NCBI GenBank assembly: GCA_035315685.1
Contig: DATFXR010000164.1
Span: 1-31,414, forward strand
DNA length: 31,414 nt
Source of the DNA: QHWK01 sp035315685
Lineage (GTDB): Bacteria > Acidobacteriota > Vicinamibacteria > Vicinamibacterales > CAVVIG01
Direction: 5' to 3'
Shown here: in pieces, positions 1-7,353 of the stretch
How the letters are laid out: every line of letters begins with the position of its first letter
How positions within the stretch are numbered: position 1 is the stretch's first letter
Notes under the pieces: model-generated
The model's input: only the letters and a program-made list of their open reading frames with translations
Databases searched by the model: none
Told to the model about the DNA's origin: nothing
Position numbers and translations under genes: made by a program

Positions 1-770
1 GCGATGCTGTCGACGCTGGCGAACTGGCCGGTCGCGTTGCCGCGCTGGCCCCATGACTTGACGAACACGCCGTCCTTCGAGAACTTGGCGACGCGCGCGT
101 TGCCACGGCCGTCGGCGACGAAGATGTTGCCCTGCGCGTCCCAGGCGACGTCGGTCGGGCGATTGAAGACGTCCTGCGGCGCGCCGGCTCCCGGAGCTCC
201 GCCGCCGCGTCCGCCGGCTTGAGCGCCACCGCCGCCGCGGCCGGCTTCAGCTCCGCGGCCGCCCTCACTGCCGCGTCCGCCTTCGCCTGCGCCGGGTCCG
301 CCAGTACGGCCTGGATTCTGAATCGACTCGGGTTTGCGTCCGAGGAGGAACGCGATGCGGCCCTGCGGATCGAATTTCATCACCATCGAGGAGTACTCGT
401 CGACGACCCACAGGTTGTCCTGCGGATCGACGCGGACCTGCGCCGCGAAGAGGAATCCGTACACGCCCTGGCCGATCTCGCGCGTGAATTTTCCAGTCCG
501 ATCGAACTGGAACAACCGCGAGCCGCCATGCACGAACGGACGCGCCGACGCCATCGACGTCGTGGGGTGGCCGGTGCGCGTGTAGACGAAGATGTCGCCG
601 CGGGAATTGGTCGCCACGCCGCCGACTTCGCCGAGGTAGACGTCGTCGGGTAGCGTCAACGCAGTCGGCGCCGAATCGAAATTGATCGTCGGCGCGGTCT
701 GGGCGGTGACCGCCGTCGCCAGGGTCGTTGCCGCACACAGCGCGAGCACGAACTTCATGAAGATCTTCAT
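1..770 (-). CDS. Secreted NHL-repeat beta-propeller protein, 3' end outside window
   Basis: The first 256 codons are present and the gene continues past the left edge. The ATG at 770 is chosen because a GAAGGAGG-type ribosome site lies just upstream; a second in-frame ATG sits at 758. Residues 1-24 form a signal peptide ending around TAQ, so the protein is probably periplasmic. NHL-type blades follow, with the repeated pattern of VATNSRGDIFVY, VRVDPQDNLWVVDE and RPTDVAWDAQGNIFVADG. Residues 151-198 are a Gly/Arg/Ala-rich low-complexity insertion between blades. The start lies 13 nt after the stop of the next gene (784-1830), which is a paralogue, so the two are probably one operon arisen by duplication. 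The fold resembles the lyase domain of peptidyl-hydroxyglycine amidating lyase, but the substrate is unknown. Confidence 0.85.
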   Translation of the reverse strand, partial: MKIFMKFVLALCAATTLATAVTAQTAPTINFDSAPTALTLPDDVYLGEVGGVATNSRGDIFVYTRTGHPTTSMASARPFVHGGSRLFQFDRTGKFTREIGQGVYGFLFAAQVRVDPQDNLWVVDEYSSMVMKFDPQGRIAFLLGRKPESIQNPGRTGGPGAGEGGRGSEGGRGAEAGRGGGGAQAGGRGGGAPGAGAPQDVFNRPTDVAWDAQGNIFVADGRGNARVAKFSKDGVFVKSWGQRGNATGQFASVDSI

Positions 771-783
771 GGGTGCGCCTCCT

Positions 784-1830
784 TCAGCGTCCCGCGCTCG
801 GGCGCGCCGGCGTCGGCTGCAGGATGTACTTCTGCACGCGCCACGATTCGATTTCGCCGAGGATCACCTCGTTCGCGTTGCGGCAGTCCAGCATGTGGAC
901 CACCTGGAAACCGGGCGCCACCTTGCCGGGCTTGCCGAACTTGCCGATCACGGTGCCGTCGATTTCCGCCTTGTAGATTTCGCCCGTGTTCTCCCACGAC
1001 CCCGGCGGATTGCCGTTCGGGTTCGAGTTGGAGAAGAAGATGTACTGGTGCGATCCCGGCGAGATGCACAGCGTCCATCCGGTGCCGAGGTTGGTGATCT
1101 CCCGGATCGGCTTCAGATCATTGTCGAGCTCCTGGTAGCGGTTGTTCGTCCGGTCGGCCACCCAGACGTGGCCGCGCTCGTCGACCTGAAGACCGTGCGG
1201 CAGGTTGAATTCTCCAAGCGTATTGCCCGCCTTTTCACTGCCGGCCTGCGCGACGAAGCGGCCGCTCTTGTCGTACTTGACGACGCGGTTGTTGCAGTAG
1301 CCGTCCGAGATGAAGATGTTGCCTTGTGGATCCCAACCCACGTCGGTGGGACGACAGAGAATGTATTTTTGCGCCGGAGCATTCGGGCCGGCCGGCGCGA
1401 TGACGGGCCCGTCGATGGCTGGCGGCCGCCGCCCGATCACCATCAGCACCTTGCCCTGAGGACTGAACTTGGTGACCAGGTTGGTGCCCTCGTCGACGGT
1501 CCAGATGTTGTCGTCCTTGTCGACGCGGACCGAGTGGGCGAATTCGAAGCCGTAGTAGCCCTTCCCGATCTCCCTGAGGAAGGTGCCGTTCTTGTCGAAC
1601 TCGAAGAGGCGCGTCGTGTCGCGACGGTGGTACACGTAGATGTTGCCTTTCGAGTTGGTGGCGACGGCGACCGACTCGCCGAGCGATTCCCCGGGCGGCA
1701 GCTTGAGGAAGTTCGACACCGTGGTGAACGGAATCTCCGGCACGCCGGTGATCGTTGCTTTCGCCTGCGCGAACGCAGGGCCGACGGCGAAGGTCAGGAC
1801 TGCGCACGCGGAAGCCAGAATTCGTGTCAT
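784..1830 (-). CDS. Secreted NHL/PAL-like beta-propeller protein
   Basis: A complete 348-residue protein with a signal peptide (residues 1-21, cleavage near AFA-Q) and an NHL-type six-bladed propeller. Residues 160-185 contain RPTDVGWDPQGNIFISDGYC followed by NNRVVKY. This closely resembles the DGYCNSR segment of peptidylglycine alpha-hydroxyglycine alpha-amidating lyase (PAL). Further blade motifs are VRVDKDDNIWTVDE and LPHGLQVDERGHVWVADRTN. The start has a GAGGAG ribosome site. No PHM monooxygenase partner is visible, so true peptide amidation is not supported; other roles, such as lactonase-like or structural, are equally possible. The gene is tightly followed by its paralogue at 1-770. 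Confidence 0.9.
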   Translation of the reverse strand: MTRILASACAVLTFAVGPAFAQAKATITGVPEIPFTTVSNFLKLPPGESLGESVAVATNSKGNIYVYHRRDTTRLFEFDKNGTFLREIGKGYYGFEFAHSVRVDKDDNIWTVDEGTNLVTKFSPQGKVLMVIGRRPPAIDGPVIAPAGPNAPAQKYILCRPTDVGWDPQGNIFISDGYCNNRVVKYDKSGRFVAQAGSEKAGNTLGEFNLPHGLQVDERGHVWVADRTNNRYQELDNDLKPIREITNLGTGWTLCISPGSHQYIFFSNSNPNGNPPGSWENTGEIYKAEIDGTVIGKFGKPGKVAPGFQVVHMLDCRNANEVILGEIESWRVQKYILQPTPARPSAGR

Positions 1831-1886
1831 CGAACGCCCCTCCTCACGCGGGGAGCCTATATCAGCTCCAGCCGTCGTTCAACGGT

Positions 1887-4106
1887 TCACCGTGAGTCCT
1901 GGCCGCTGATCCACTCGGCCAGAACCTGTACGCTGTCCTGATCGGCGGTCGTCTGCACCTGAACGTTTGGCGCTTCTCTGTAGAGATCTCGTGCCGCCGG
2001 GCCGGCTGGCTCGCCCAGCGGCGTGGCCGGATCGAGGAGCAATACGCGGCGCGGTGCCACGACGCTCGCGACTTCCGGCAGATCGAATTCACGCACGAGA
2101 CCATAGGCATAGATCCCGAACGGTTGCGTGTAACGGTCCGCGACGGCCAGGGAGCGGTAGTCCGTCACGGTCCGCAGCAGCGCCACGCTGCGCACGCGAT
2201 TATCGAGTGCCGCGGCGTAGAGCGCGATCACGCCATGCGGGCCCTCGCCGACGAGCACGACGCCGCCGCCGATGTCCGGCCGCGATCCGAGATAGTCCAA
2301 CGCTCGAAGGCTGTCGTACACCTGTCCACCGATGAGCGGCTTGCCGAGCATCAACGTGAACCAGGTGAGGTAGGCCTCGTCGGTGATGCGATTCGGAAAG
2401 TAAAACCGACCGCGCTGCGGGTACGCGATGGCGCAATCGCCGCGTCCGCGGAGGTCGAGCGTGGCCACGCGGCATCTGCCCTTTGTACACAACCGCTCGG
2501 CAAATCCATCCTCGGCGACCGAGCTCCACGCCGCTGCTTCGCCGATGTGCAGCACCGTCGGCGTCGACGACCCGGCTTCGTCTGGCGTCAGCAGCCAGCC
2601 CGGGATGCGAATCTCGCGGTCGCTCGTGAACTCGACCTGCTCTGCCCGATAGCCTGGCTTGCGAATCGTCGCGAGGACCCGGCTCGCAAGGGGTTCGCCG
2701 CGCGGCGTCTCGATGCCAAAGACGGCGCGAATGCGCGCGCGCGTGTCGTCTACGGGGCTGGCCGCCGGTGTCCGGATGGCCGCAGCCATCCGCCGCGTCA
2801 GCGACAGCGCTGTTTCACCGCCGAACGAGGTCGTCACGAACCCTGTCGGCGTCACGAAGAGCGTCTCGTCCGTCTCCACAGCCTGTGACGGCTCGTCGTC
2901 GCCGGCATTCTTCATCTCGAACCAGCGGTTGAACCACGCGTAGGTCGAGCGGCGCAGTTCGTAGACGTATCCATGCGCTGCGGTGGTGAGCTGAAGCGAC
3001 AGGCGATCGTCAGCGGCGAGGAGCCTGTACGCGCGTTTGTAGTCCTCGACAAGATCGAATGAGCTGGCGACATACTCGGGCGAATAGGTGTGGCCGGCAT
3101 CGTGAAGCGTGACCGTAATGAGCAGCGGCTTCGGCGCGAACGCGTACAAGAGGTCCGCCCGGTCGATCCCATGAGAGAGCGCCGGCACGATGTTCTGCTC
3201 CGCATCATCGGCAGAACCGGGCGGCTCGGCGTCGGCTTGCGCCAGGTTTTCGGTGTTGCCCTCCGACACGACGGCCACGCGAATCCGGCTGTCGAGCGCC
3301 GCGAGGAACTGCGTCACCGTGCCGCCGCCGGATTGCCCGCAGCAGCCGATCCGGTCAGGGTCGACTTCAGCCCGCGTCAACAGGAAGTCGATTCCGCGGA
3401 TACCGTCCCAAGCGCGGAACAGGCCGAAGTTGGCGCCGAGCAGAATGAGCCGACGTCCGGCATGCTCATGCTCGATCGTTCCGCCGCCGCCGAGCGCCGA
3501 CTGGCCGGTGCGGACTCCCGGGTACTCGATGCGTTCGCCCTGGCCGAACGGGTCGTAGGCAAGCACCACGTAACCCTTGCGCGCCAGATTCGAGAACAGC
3601 TTCTGGTAGCTCGCCCACGCCTTGCCGTTCGTCGAGTGGCCGAGCGGCCCGAGGATCGCGGGATGGCGCCCCGGTGCTGCCGGCAGGTAAAGGTTCGCCG
3701 TGACGTAGAGTTGCGGCCGGCTTTCGAAGATCAACTTCTCGATGCGATAGCCGGGTCGCTCGACCGTCCCGGTGACGCGCGGATTGAGGGGCGTTCGCTC
3801 CAACGGTCCGCCGAGCATCGTCCAGAGCTGCTCGGTCACGGCCTTTTGACGTTCCCTGATGCCCTGCGGTGTGGAAATCGCGGCGATCACCTGCTTGCGT
3901 TGCGCGCGCGCGTCGCTCGCGAGGCGCACGAGGTACCGCTCGAGATCATGCGAGTAATCCGGCAGCGCACCATTCTCGACGTGGAGCTCGACGCCGCTCG
4001 CGCCTGAGACCTGGGTTGTCGATGCGGGGGGTCTGGAGCAACCGCCCGCGGCAGCGGCGACGATGGCTCCGGCGGCCTCGAGGAACTCCCGGCGCGTATG
4101 CTCCAT
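1887..4106 (-). CDS. Tat-exported double alpha/beta-hydrolase, acetyl-xylan-esterase-like
   Basis: This 739-residue protein starts with TRREFLEAAGA, a twin-arginine-type signal, and then AAGGC, a marginal lipobox. This is why the ATG at 4106 is preferred; the frame is open further upstream and another ATG sits at 4220. Domain 1 (about 110-400) has the oxyanion-side segment GPLGHSTNG, YDPFGQGER, the nucleophile elbow GCCGQSGGG with Ser259, and a likely catalytic His378 in AAHGY, as in the acetyl-xylan esterase/abhydrolase_7 type. Domain 2 (about 455-735) repeats the fold, but its elbow reads VGEGPHG and lacks the serine, so it is probably non-catalytic. A role in deacylating polysaccharide or other esters in the periplasm is likely. 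The gene is divergent from the hydrolase relic at 4263. Confidence 0.85.
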   Translation of the reverse strand: MEHTRREFLEAAGAIVAAAAGGCSRPPASTTQVSGASGVELHVENGALPDYSHDLERYLVRLASDARAQRKQVIAAISTPQGIRERQKAVTEQLWTMLGGPLERTPLNPRVTGTVERPGYRIEKLIFESRPQLYVTANLYLPAAPGRHPAILGPLGHSTNGKAWASYQKLFSNLARKGYVVLAYDPFGQGERIEYPGVRTGQSALGGGGTIEHEHAGRRLILLGANFGLFRAWDGIRGIDFLLTRAEVDPDRIGCCGQSGGGTVTQFLAALDSRIRVAVVSEGNTENLAQADAEPPGSADDAEQNIVPALSHGIDRADLLYAFAPKPLLITVTLHDAGHTYSPEYVASSFDLVEDYKRAYRLLAADDRLSLQLTTAAHGYVYELRRSTYAWFNRWFEMKNAGDDEPSQAVETDETLFVTPTGFVTTSFGGETALSLTRRMAAAIRTPAASPVDDTRARIRAVFGIETPRGEPLASRVLATIRKPGYRAEQVEFTSDREIRIPGWLLTPDEAGSSTPTVLHIGEAAAWSSVAEDGFAERLCTKGRCRVATLDLRGRGDCAIAYPQRGRFYFPNRITDEAYLTWFTLMLGKPLIGGQVYDSLRALDYLGSRPDIGGGVVLVGEGPHGVIALYAAALDNRVRSVALLRTVTDYRSLAVADRYTQPFGIYAYGLVREFDLPEVASVVAPRRVLLLDPATPLGEPAGPAARDLYREAPNVQVQTTADQDSVQVLAEWISGQDSR

Positions 4107-4262
4107 CCGGTGGCTGTTGAAGGTGCCGATCGCGTTCGGCGTTCTGATGACGGCTTCTTTCGCGGGTTTGGTCTTCAACACGGCAGATTCCTTCAGGAGA
4201 AGAGTTTGCGCATGGCTCATTCTTGAAGATTTGCGTGAGATTTTGAGATCTAAGATTGCGGC

Positions 4263-4535
4263 ATGCGATCGACTGCACCGATTCTTGCCGTCCTTCTCGG
4301 GATCGTTCTGCCGGCTTCCGGCCCGAACACGCAAACCGCACAGCCCGTGGTTCAGGACCATTACGCCGATGTGAACGGTGTACGGCTGCATTACGCGAGC
4401 ATTGGACAGGGACCGCTCGTGCTTTTCCTCCACGGGTATCCGTCATTCTGGTACCAGTGGAAGGATCAGATGGCCGAGATGGGCGGCGATCATCTCGCGG
4501 TCGGCCTCGACATGCGCGGCTACAACGGTTCCTGA
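4263..4535 (+). pseudogene. Truncated alpha/beta hydrolase (epoxide-hydrolase-like N-terminus)
   Basis: The 90-residue reading frame has a signal peptide and then the first strands of an alpha/beta hydrolase: VNGVRLHYASIGQGPLVLFL, the oxyanion HGYPSFWYQW, and DMRGYNGS, where intact relatives continue with DKP or SSKP. The frame stops there, well before the nucleophile elbow. I cannot find the rest of the fold in any frame downstream; the oxidoreductase gene begins 117 nt later. It is therefore most likely a deletion-truncated relic with no catalytic triad. A short expressed secreted peptide cannot be excluded. Confidence 0.7.
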
Positions 4536-4613
4536 TCGGAAGGTGCGCGACGATCGCAGAATCAGGATTGGCGCAGCTCGAGGGTTGGTTTTCAGTCGCG
4601 ACACTACCGGCCG

Positions 4614-4622
4614 TGCTAGCAT
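4614..4622 (+). promoter_or_regulatory. Possible extended -10 element for the 4653 oxidoreductase gene
   Basis: TGCTAGCAT matches an extended -10 pattern (TGnTAnnnT) and lies about 30 nt before the ATG at 4653. No good -35 hexamer stands at normal spacing, so the call is tentative. Confidence 0.3.
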
Positions 4623-4652
4623 GGCGGCGGCTTTCGACACCGGAGATCTGCC

Positions 4653-5975
4653 ATGGATGCTGTGTCACGGCGCGACTTCCTGGCCGCGGGCACGCTGCTG
4701 CTCACCGCGCGGTCGTACTCGCGGATCATCGGCGCGAACGATCGGGTTCAGATCGGTCAGATCGGCTGCGGCCATCGCGCCGTCGGCCACCGCCAGATGT
4801 TGAAGCTGTCCGCTCAGACCGATCCGAACTTCGATCTGCGCAGCGTCTGCGACCTCTGGTCGGTGAACCGCGATCGAGCGGCCACCGATGCGCAGCGCCT
4901 GTTCGGCACGCGTCCGAAGGCGTTTCAGTATTCTGAAGAGATGCTGGCCGATCCGGACCTGGACGCCGTCATGATCGCGACCGGCGATCATCAGCACGCG
5001 CGAGTTCTCGCGGAAGTTGTGCGCGCCGGAAAGGACTGCTACTGCGAGAAGCCGATGGCGAACACCGTCGAGGACGCCAAACTGGCGCGCGACACGGTCC
5101 TCGCGAGCAAGCAGGTCGTCCAGATGGGATCGCAGTGGCTCAGTTGTCCCTATCAGCAGCGGGTGCGGGAGATCATCCGGAGCGGCAGGCTCGGAAAGAT
5201 CGTGTCGATCAGCCAGAGCTGGAACTACAACGGCCCGCGCTGGCACGTGCCAAAGGACGAGGACGTCGCGGCCATCCGCGAACAGGATACCGACTGGAAA
5301 CGGTGGCTGCTCGGCCGGTCCGAGCGGCCGTTCGATCCGCGCGTCTACTTCGAGTTCCGGATCTTCAAGGACTTCTCCGGCGGCATCACGGATCAGTGGT
5401 ACAGTCACGGTGCCGGGCTCGCGCATTTTTATCTCGACACCTTCATCCCCGACGATACCGTATCGAACGGCGGCATCTTCGCGTGGCACGACGTGCGCGA
5501 GAATCCCGATACCTTCCAGACCATTTCGACGTTCACCGACAGGCAGGTGCTCTACACCTACAGCACGACGTTCGGAAACGCGCACGGCGATCACACCATC
5601 ATCCGCGGAACGCGGGGTACGCTCTATTCGCCCGGCGGCGAGGGCAGCCCGCAGTGGTGGTTCGCCGCCGAGCCACGCAGCTTCTGGAGATCGAACGTCG
5701 TCTTCGATTCGAAGTCGGCCGCCGCCAAGCCCGAACCGGTGCTTCCGCCCGGGCGCAGTGACATCGCGCCGGTGAAGCAGGACGACAATCTCAAGGAGCA
5801 CACGGATAACTGGCTCGCCTGCATGCGCAGCCGCAAGACGCCGAACGGCAGCATCGAGACCGGCTTCGCCCACTCGATCGCCGTGATCATGGCGACGCGC
5901 AGCTATCGGGAAGGCAGGAAGATGTACTGGGATCCAAAGCGCGAGGAGATTCTGGATCGCGCACCCACGACCTGA
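4653..5975 (+). CDS. Tat-exported GFO/IDH/MocA-family oxidoreductase
   Basis: This is a 440-residue NAD(P)-dependent oxidoreductase-like protein. Residues 5-10 are SRRDFL, a twin-arginine motif followed by a hydrophobic stretch, so the folded, cofactor-loaded enzyme is predicted to be exported. The Rossmann region is VQIGQIGCGHRAVGH (32-46). The family signature EKPMANTVEDA starts at residue 132 with the key Lys133. The C-terminal GFO/MocA beta-sheet domain spans about 160-420 and contains WNYNGPRWHVP. Secreted family members usually act on sugars or related polyols, but the substrate cannot be read from the sequence. An ACCGGAG ribosome site precedes the ATG. It stands alone on the plus strand between the hydrolase relic and the membrane-protein pair. 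Confidence 0.9.
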   Translation: MDAVSRRDFLAAGTLLLTARSYSRIIGANDRVQIGQIGCGHRAVGHRQMLKLSAQTDPNFDLRSVCDLWSVNRDRAATDAQRLFGTRPKAFQYSEEMLADPDLDAVMIATGDHQHARVLAEVVRAGKDCYCEKPMANTVEDAKLARDTVLASKQVVQMGSQWLSCPYQQRVREIIRSGRLGKIVSISQSWNYNGPRWHVPKDEDVAAIREQDTDWKRWLLGRSERPFDPRVYFEFRIFKDFSGGITDQWYSHGAGLAHFYLDTFIPDDTVSNGGIFAWHDVRENPDTFQTISTFTDRQVLYTYSTTFGNAHGDHTIIRGTRGTLYSPGGEGSPQWWFAAEPRSFWRSNVVFDSKSAAAKPEPVLPPGRSDIAPVKQDDNLKEHTDNWLACMRSRKTPNGSIETGFAHSIAVIMATRSYREGRKMYWDPKREEILDRAPTT

Positions 5976-6077
5976 GCGCCCGCTGCTGGGGTCTCGACGA
6001 AGCTGGACGACGTCGCCGAGATCGACAACCAACGCCGCGCCGAATCAGGCGGCATTCGGGTAACATCGTCGCGGCCG

Positions 6078-6554
6078 ATGGATCCCGTGTTCCGCTGGAT
6101 CGAGTCGAGCGCGCTCAGCGTCTGGACGCGCGAGTCGACCTCCCTGATCGCCTATCCCGCGATCCTGTCGGCGCACGCGATCGGGATGGCGTTGGCGGCC
6201 GGCGTCAACGCGGCAATCGCGCTACGTATGCTGGGCGCCGCGTTCGAAATTCCAGCGGTGGAGATGCGACGCTACGCCGGCGTCGCGTGGATCGGTTTCG
6301 CGATCAACGCCGCCTCCGGTATGTTGCTGCTGATCGCGTATCCCACCAAGGCGCTGACGAACCCGATGTTCTATCTGAAGCTGTCGCTGATCGCCGTCGG
6401 GCTCGCGCTTTTCGTCGCGGTCAACAGGCGGCTCGACCAGTGGACGAGCACGACGCAGACGTGGATCGGCATCGCGTTGCTGACGAGTTGGGGAGGTGCC
6501 ATCGTCGCGGGACGTCTCCTCGCGTACACCTACCGGCGCCTCATGGCCGGGTAG
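6078..6554 (+). CDS. Four-helix membrane protein (first of a tandem paralogous pair)
   Basis: The 158-residue protein has about four transmembrane helices (around 24-50, 68-90, 100-120 and 128-150) and no signal peptide. The segments SAHAIGMALAAG, WIGFAINAASG, NPMFYLKLSLI and AGRLLAYTYR are matched one for one in the next gene, so the two are duplicates. The conserved intramembrane His (SAHAIG versus SLHFIG) could be a ligand, but nothing proves this. It may belong to a DUF6644-type family; I am not certain of that label. No strong ribosome site is seen before the ATG. The stop is 9 nt upstream of the paralogue, so co-translation is likely. Confidence 0.8.
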   Translation: MDPVFRWIESSALSVWTRESTSLIAYPAILSAHAIGMALAAGVNAAIALRMLGAAFEIPAVEMRRYAGVAWIGFAINAASGMLLLIAYPTKALTNPMFYLKLSLIAVGLALFVAVNRRLDQWTSTTQTWIGIALLTSWGGAIVAGRLLAYTYRRLMAG

Positions 6555-6563
6555 CGAACCGCC

Positions 6564-7127
6564 ATGGTGCGCTTTCAGATGTGGCTCGTGACCGTGTTCG
6601 CCAGCGTCAAGCCGATGGCGCGCCTGATGCACACCGCATGGGGCTGGCCGCTTGCAGAGAGCTTGCATTTCATCGGCCTGTCGCTATTGGTCGGCACCGT
6701 CGGTCTCTTCGACCTGCGTCTGCTCGGCCTGGGACGGCGCATTCCGATCGCGGCGATGCATCGGCTGATTCCCTGGGGCCTCGCCGGATTCGGCATCAAC
6801 GCGGTCAGCGGCATCGCATTCCTGCTCGCCGAACCGGACCAGTACGTCTATAACCCGTCGTTTCACGTCAAGGTGCTGTTCATCGCCGCGGCTGGATTGA
6901 ATGCGCTCACTTTCTATCTGACCACGTACCGGACGGTCACCGTGAACGGCGCGCCGGTAGCGGCGCCTCCCGCCGCGAAGGCGATGGCGGCCGTATCGCT
7001 GTCGCTGTGGATCGGCGTGATCATCGCCGGCCGGTTGTTGACGTTCTATCGCCCGTTTCCCTGTCAGCCGCCCGAGCCAGGCTTTCTCGCGACGTGCATT
7101 CCAGGTTTTCACGCGAATCGGAAATGA
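6564..7127 (+). CDS. Four-helix membrane protein (second of a tandem paralogous pair)
   Basis: The 187-residue paralogue of the preceding gene has four predicted helices and a longer N-terminus and C-terminal tail. Shared motifs are ESLHFIGLSLLVG, GFGINAVSG, NPSFHVKVLFI and AGRLLTFYRP. The tail (about 165-187) contains two cysteines, FPCQPPEPGFLATC, which are absent from the first copy. Function is unknown. The pairing suggests that the two products form a heterodimer in the inner membrane, but this is inference only. Confidence 0.8.
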   Translation: MVRFQMWLVTVFASVKPMARLMHTAWGWPLAESLHFIGLSLLVGTVGLFDLRLLGLGRRIPIAAMHRLIPWGLAGFGINAVSGIAFLLAEPDQYVYNPSFHVKVLFIAAAGLNALTFYLTTYRTVTVNGAPVAAPPAAKAMAAVSLSLWIGVIIAGRLLTFYRPFPCQPPEPGFLATCIPGFHANRK

Positions 7128-7353
7128 ACGATGCGTCGGCTTGTCGGACCTGGCGCGTGATGAACAGTCGAAAGCCTGCGTTGCGCCAGCGACGGACGCC
7201 GCGCCATGTAACAGTCAGATCGCGCTCAATGATCGGCAGCTCGACGCGGCCGATATCGGTTGACGAAGCGAGTTGCGCAGTAGGTATTCAGGCGGTGCCG
7301 TGGTCCCGCGAACGCCGCAGCTCTCGCCGCTCATGCCGCCCACCCGTGCGCAT

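Noticed and set aside
682..1941. Long plus-strand open frame antisense to the NHL gene
   Set aside because: It lies wholly opposite a gene with signal peptide, NHL repeats and ribosome site. Its composition is Arg/Val/Asp-rich, as expected from antisense of GC-rich coding DNA.
4665..6032. 455-codon minus-strand open frame
   Set aside because: It is antisense to the GFO/IDH/MocA gene, with shadow-type composition and no motifs.
7128..7353. Minus-strand stretch reading LPIIERDLTVTWRGVRRWRN
   Set aside because: It looks mildly protein-like, but has no start, no known family, and lies between two convergent genes. Not enough to call a relic.
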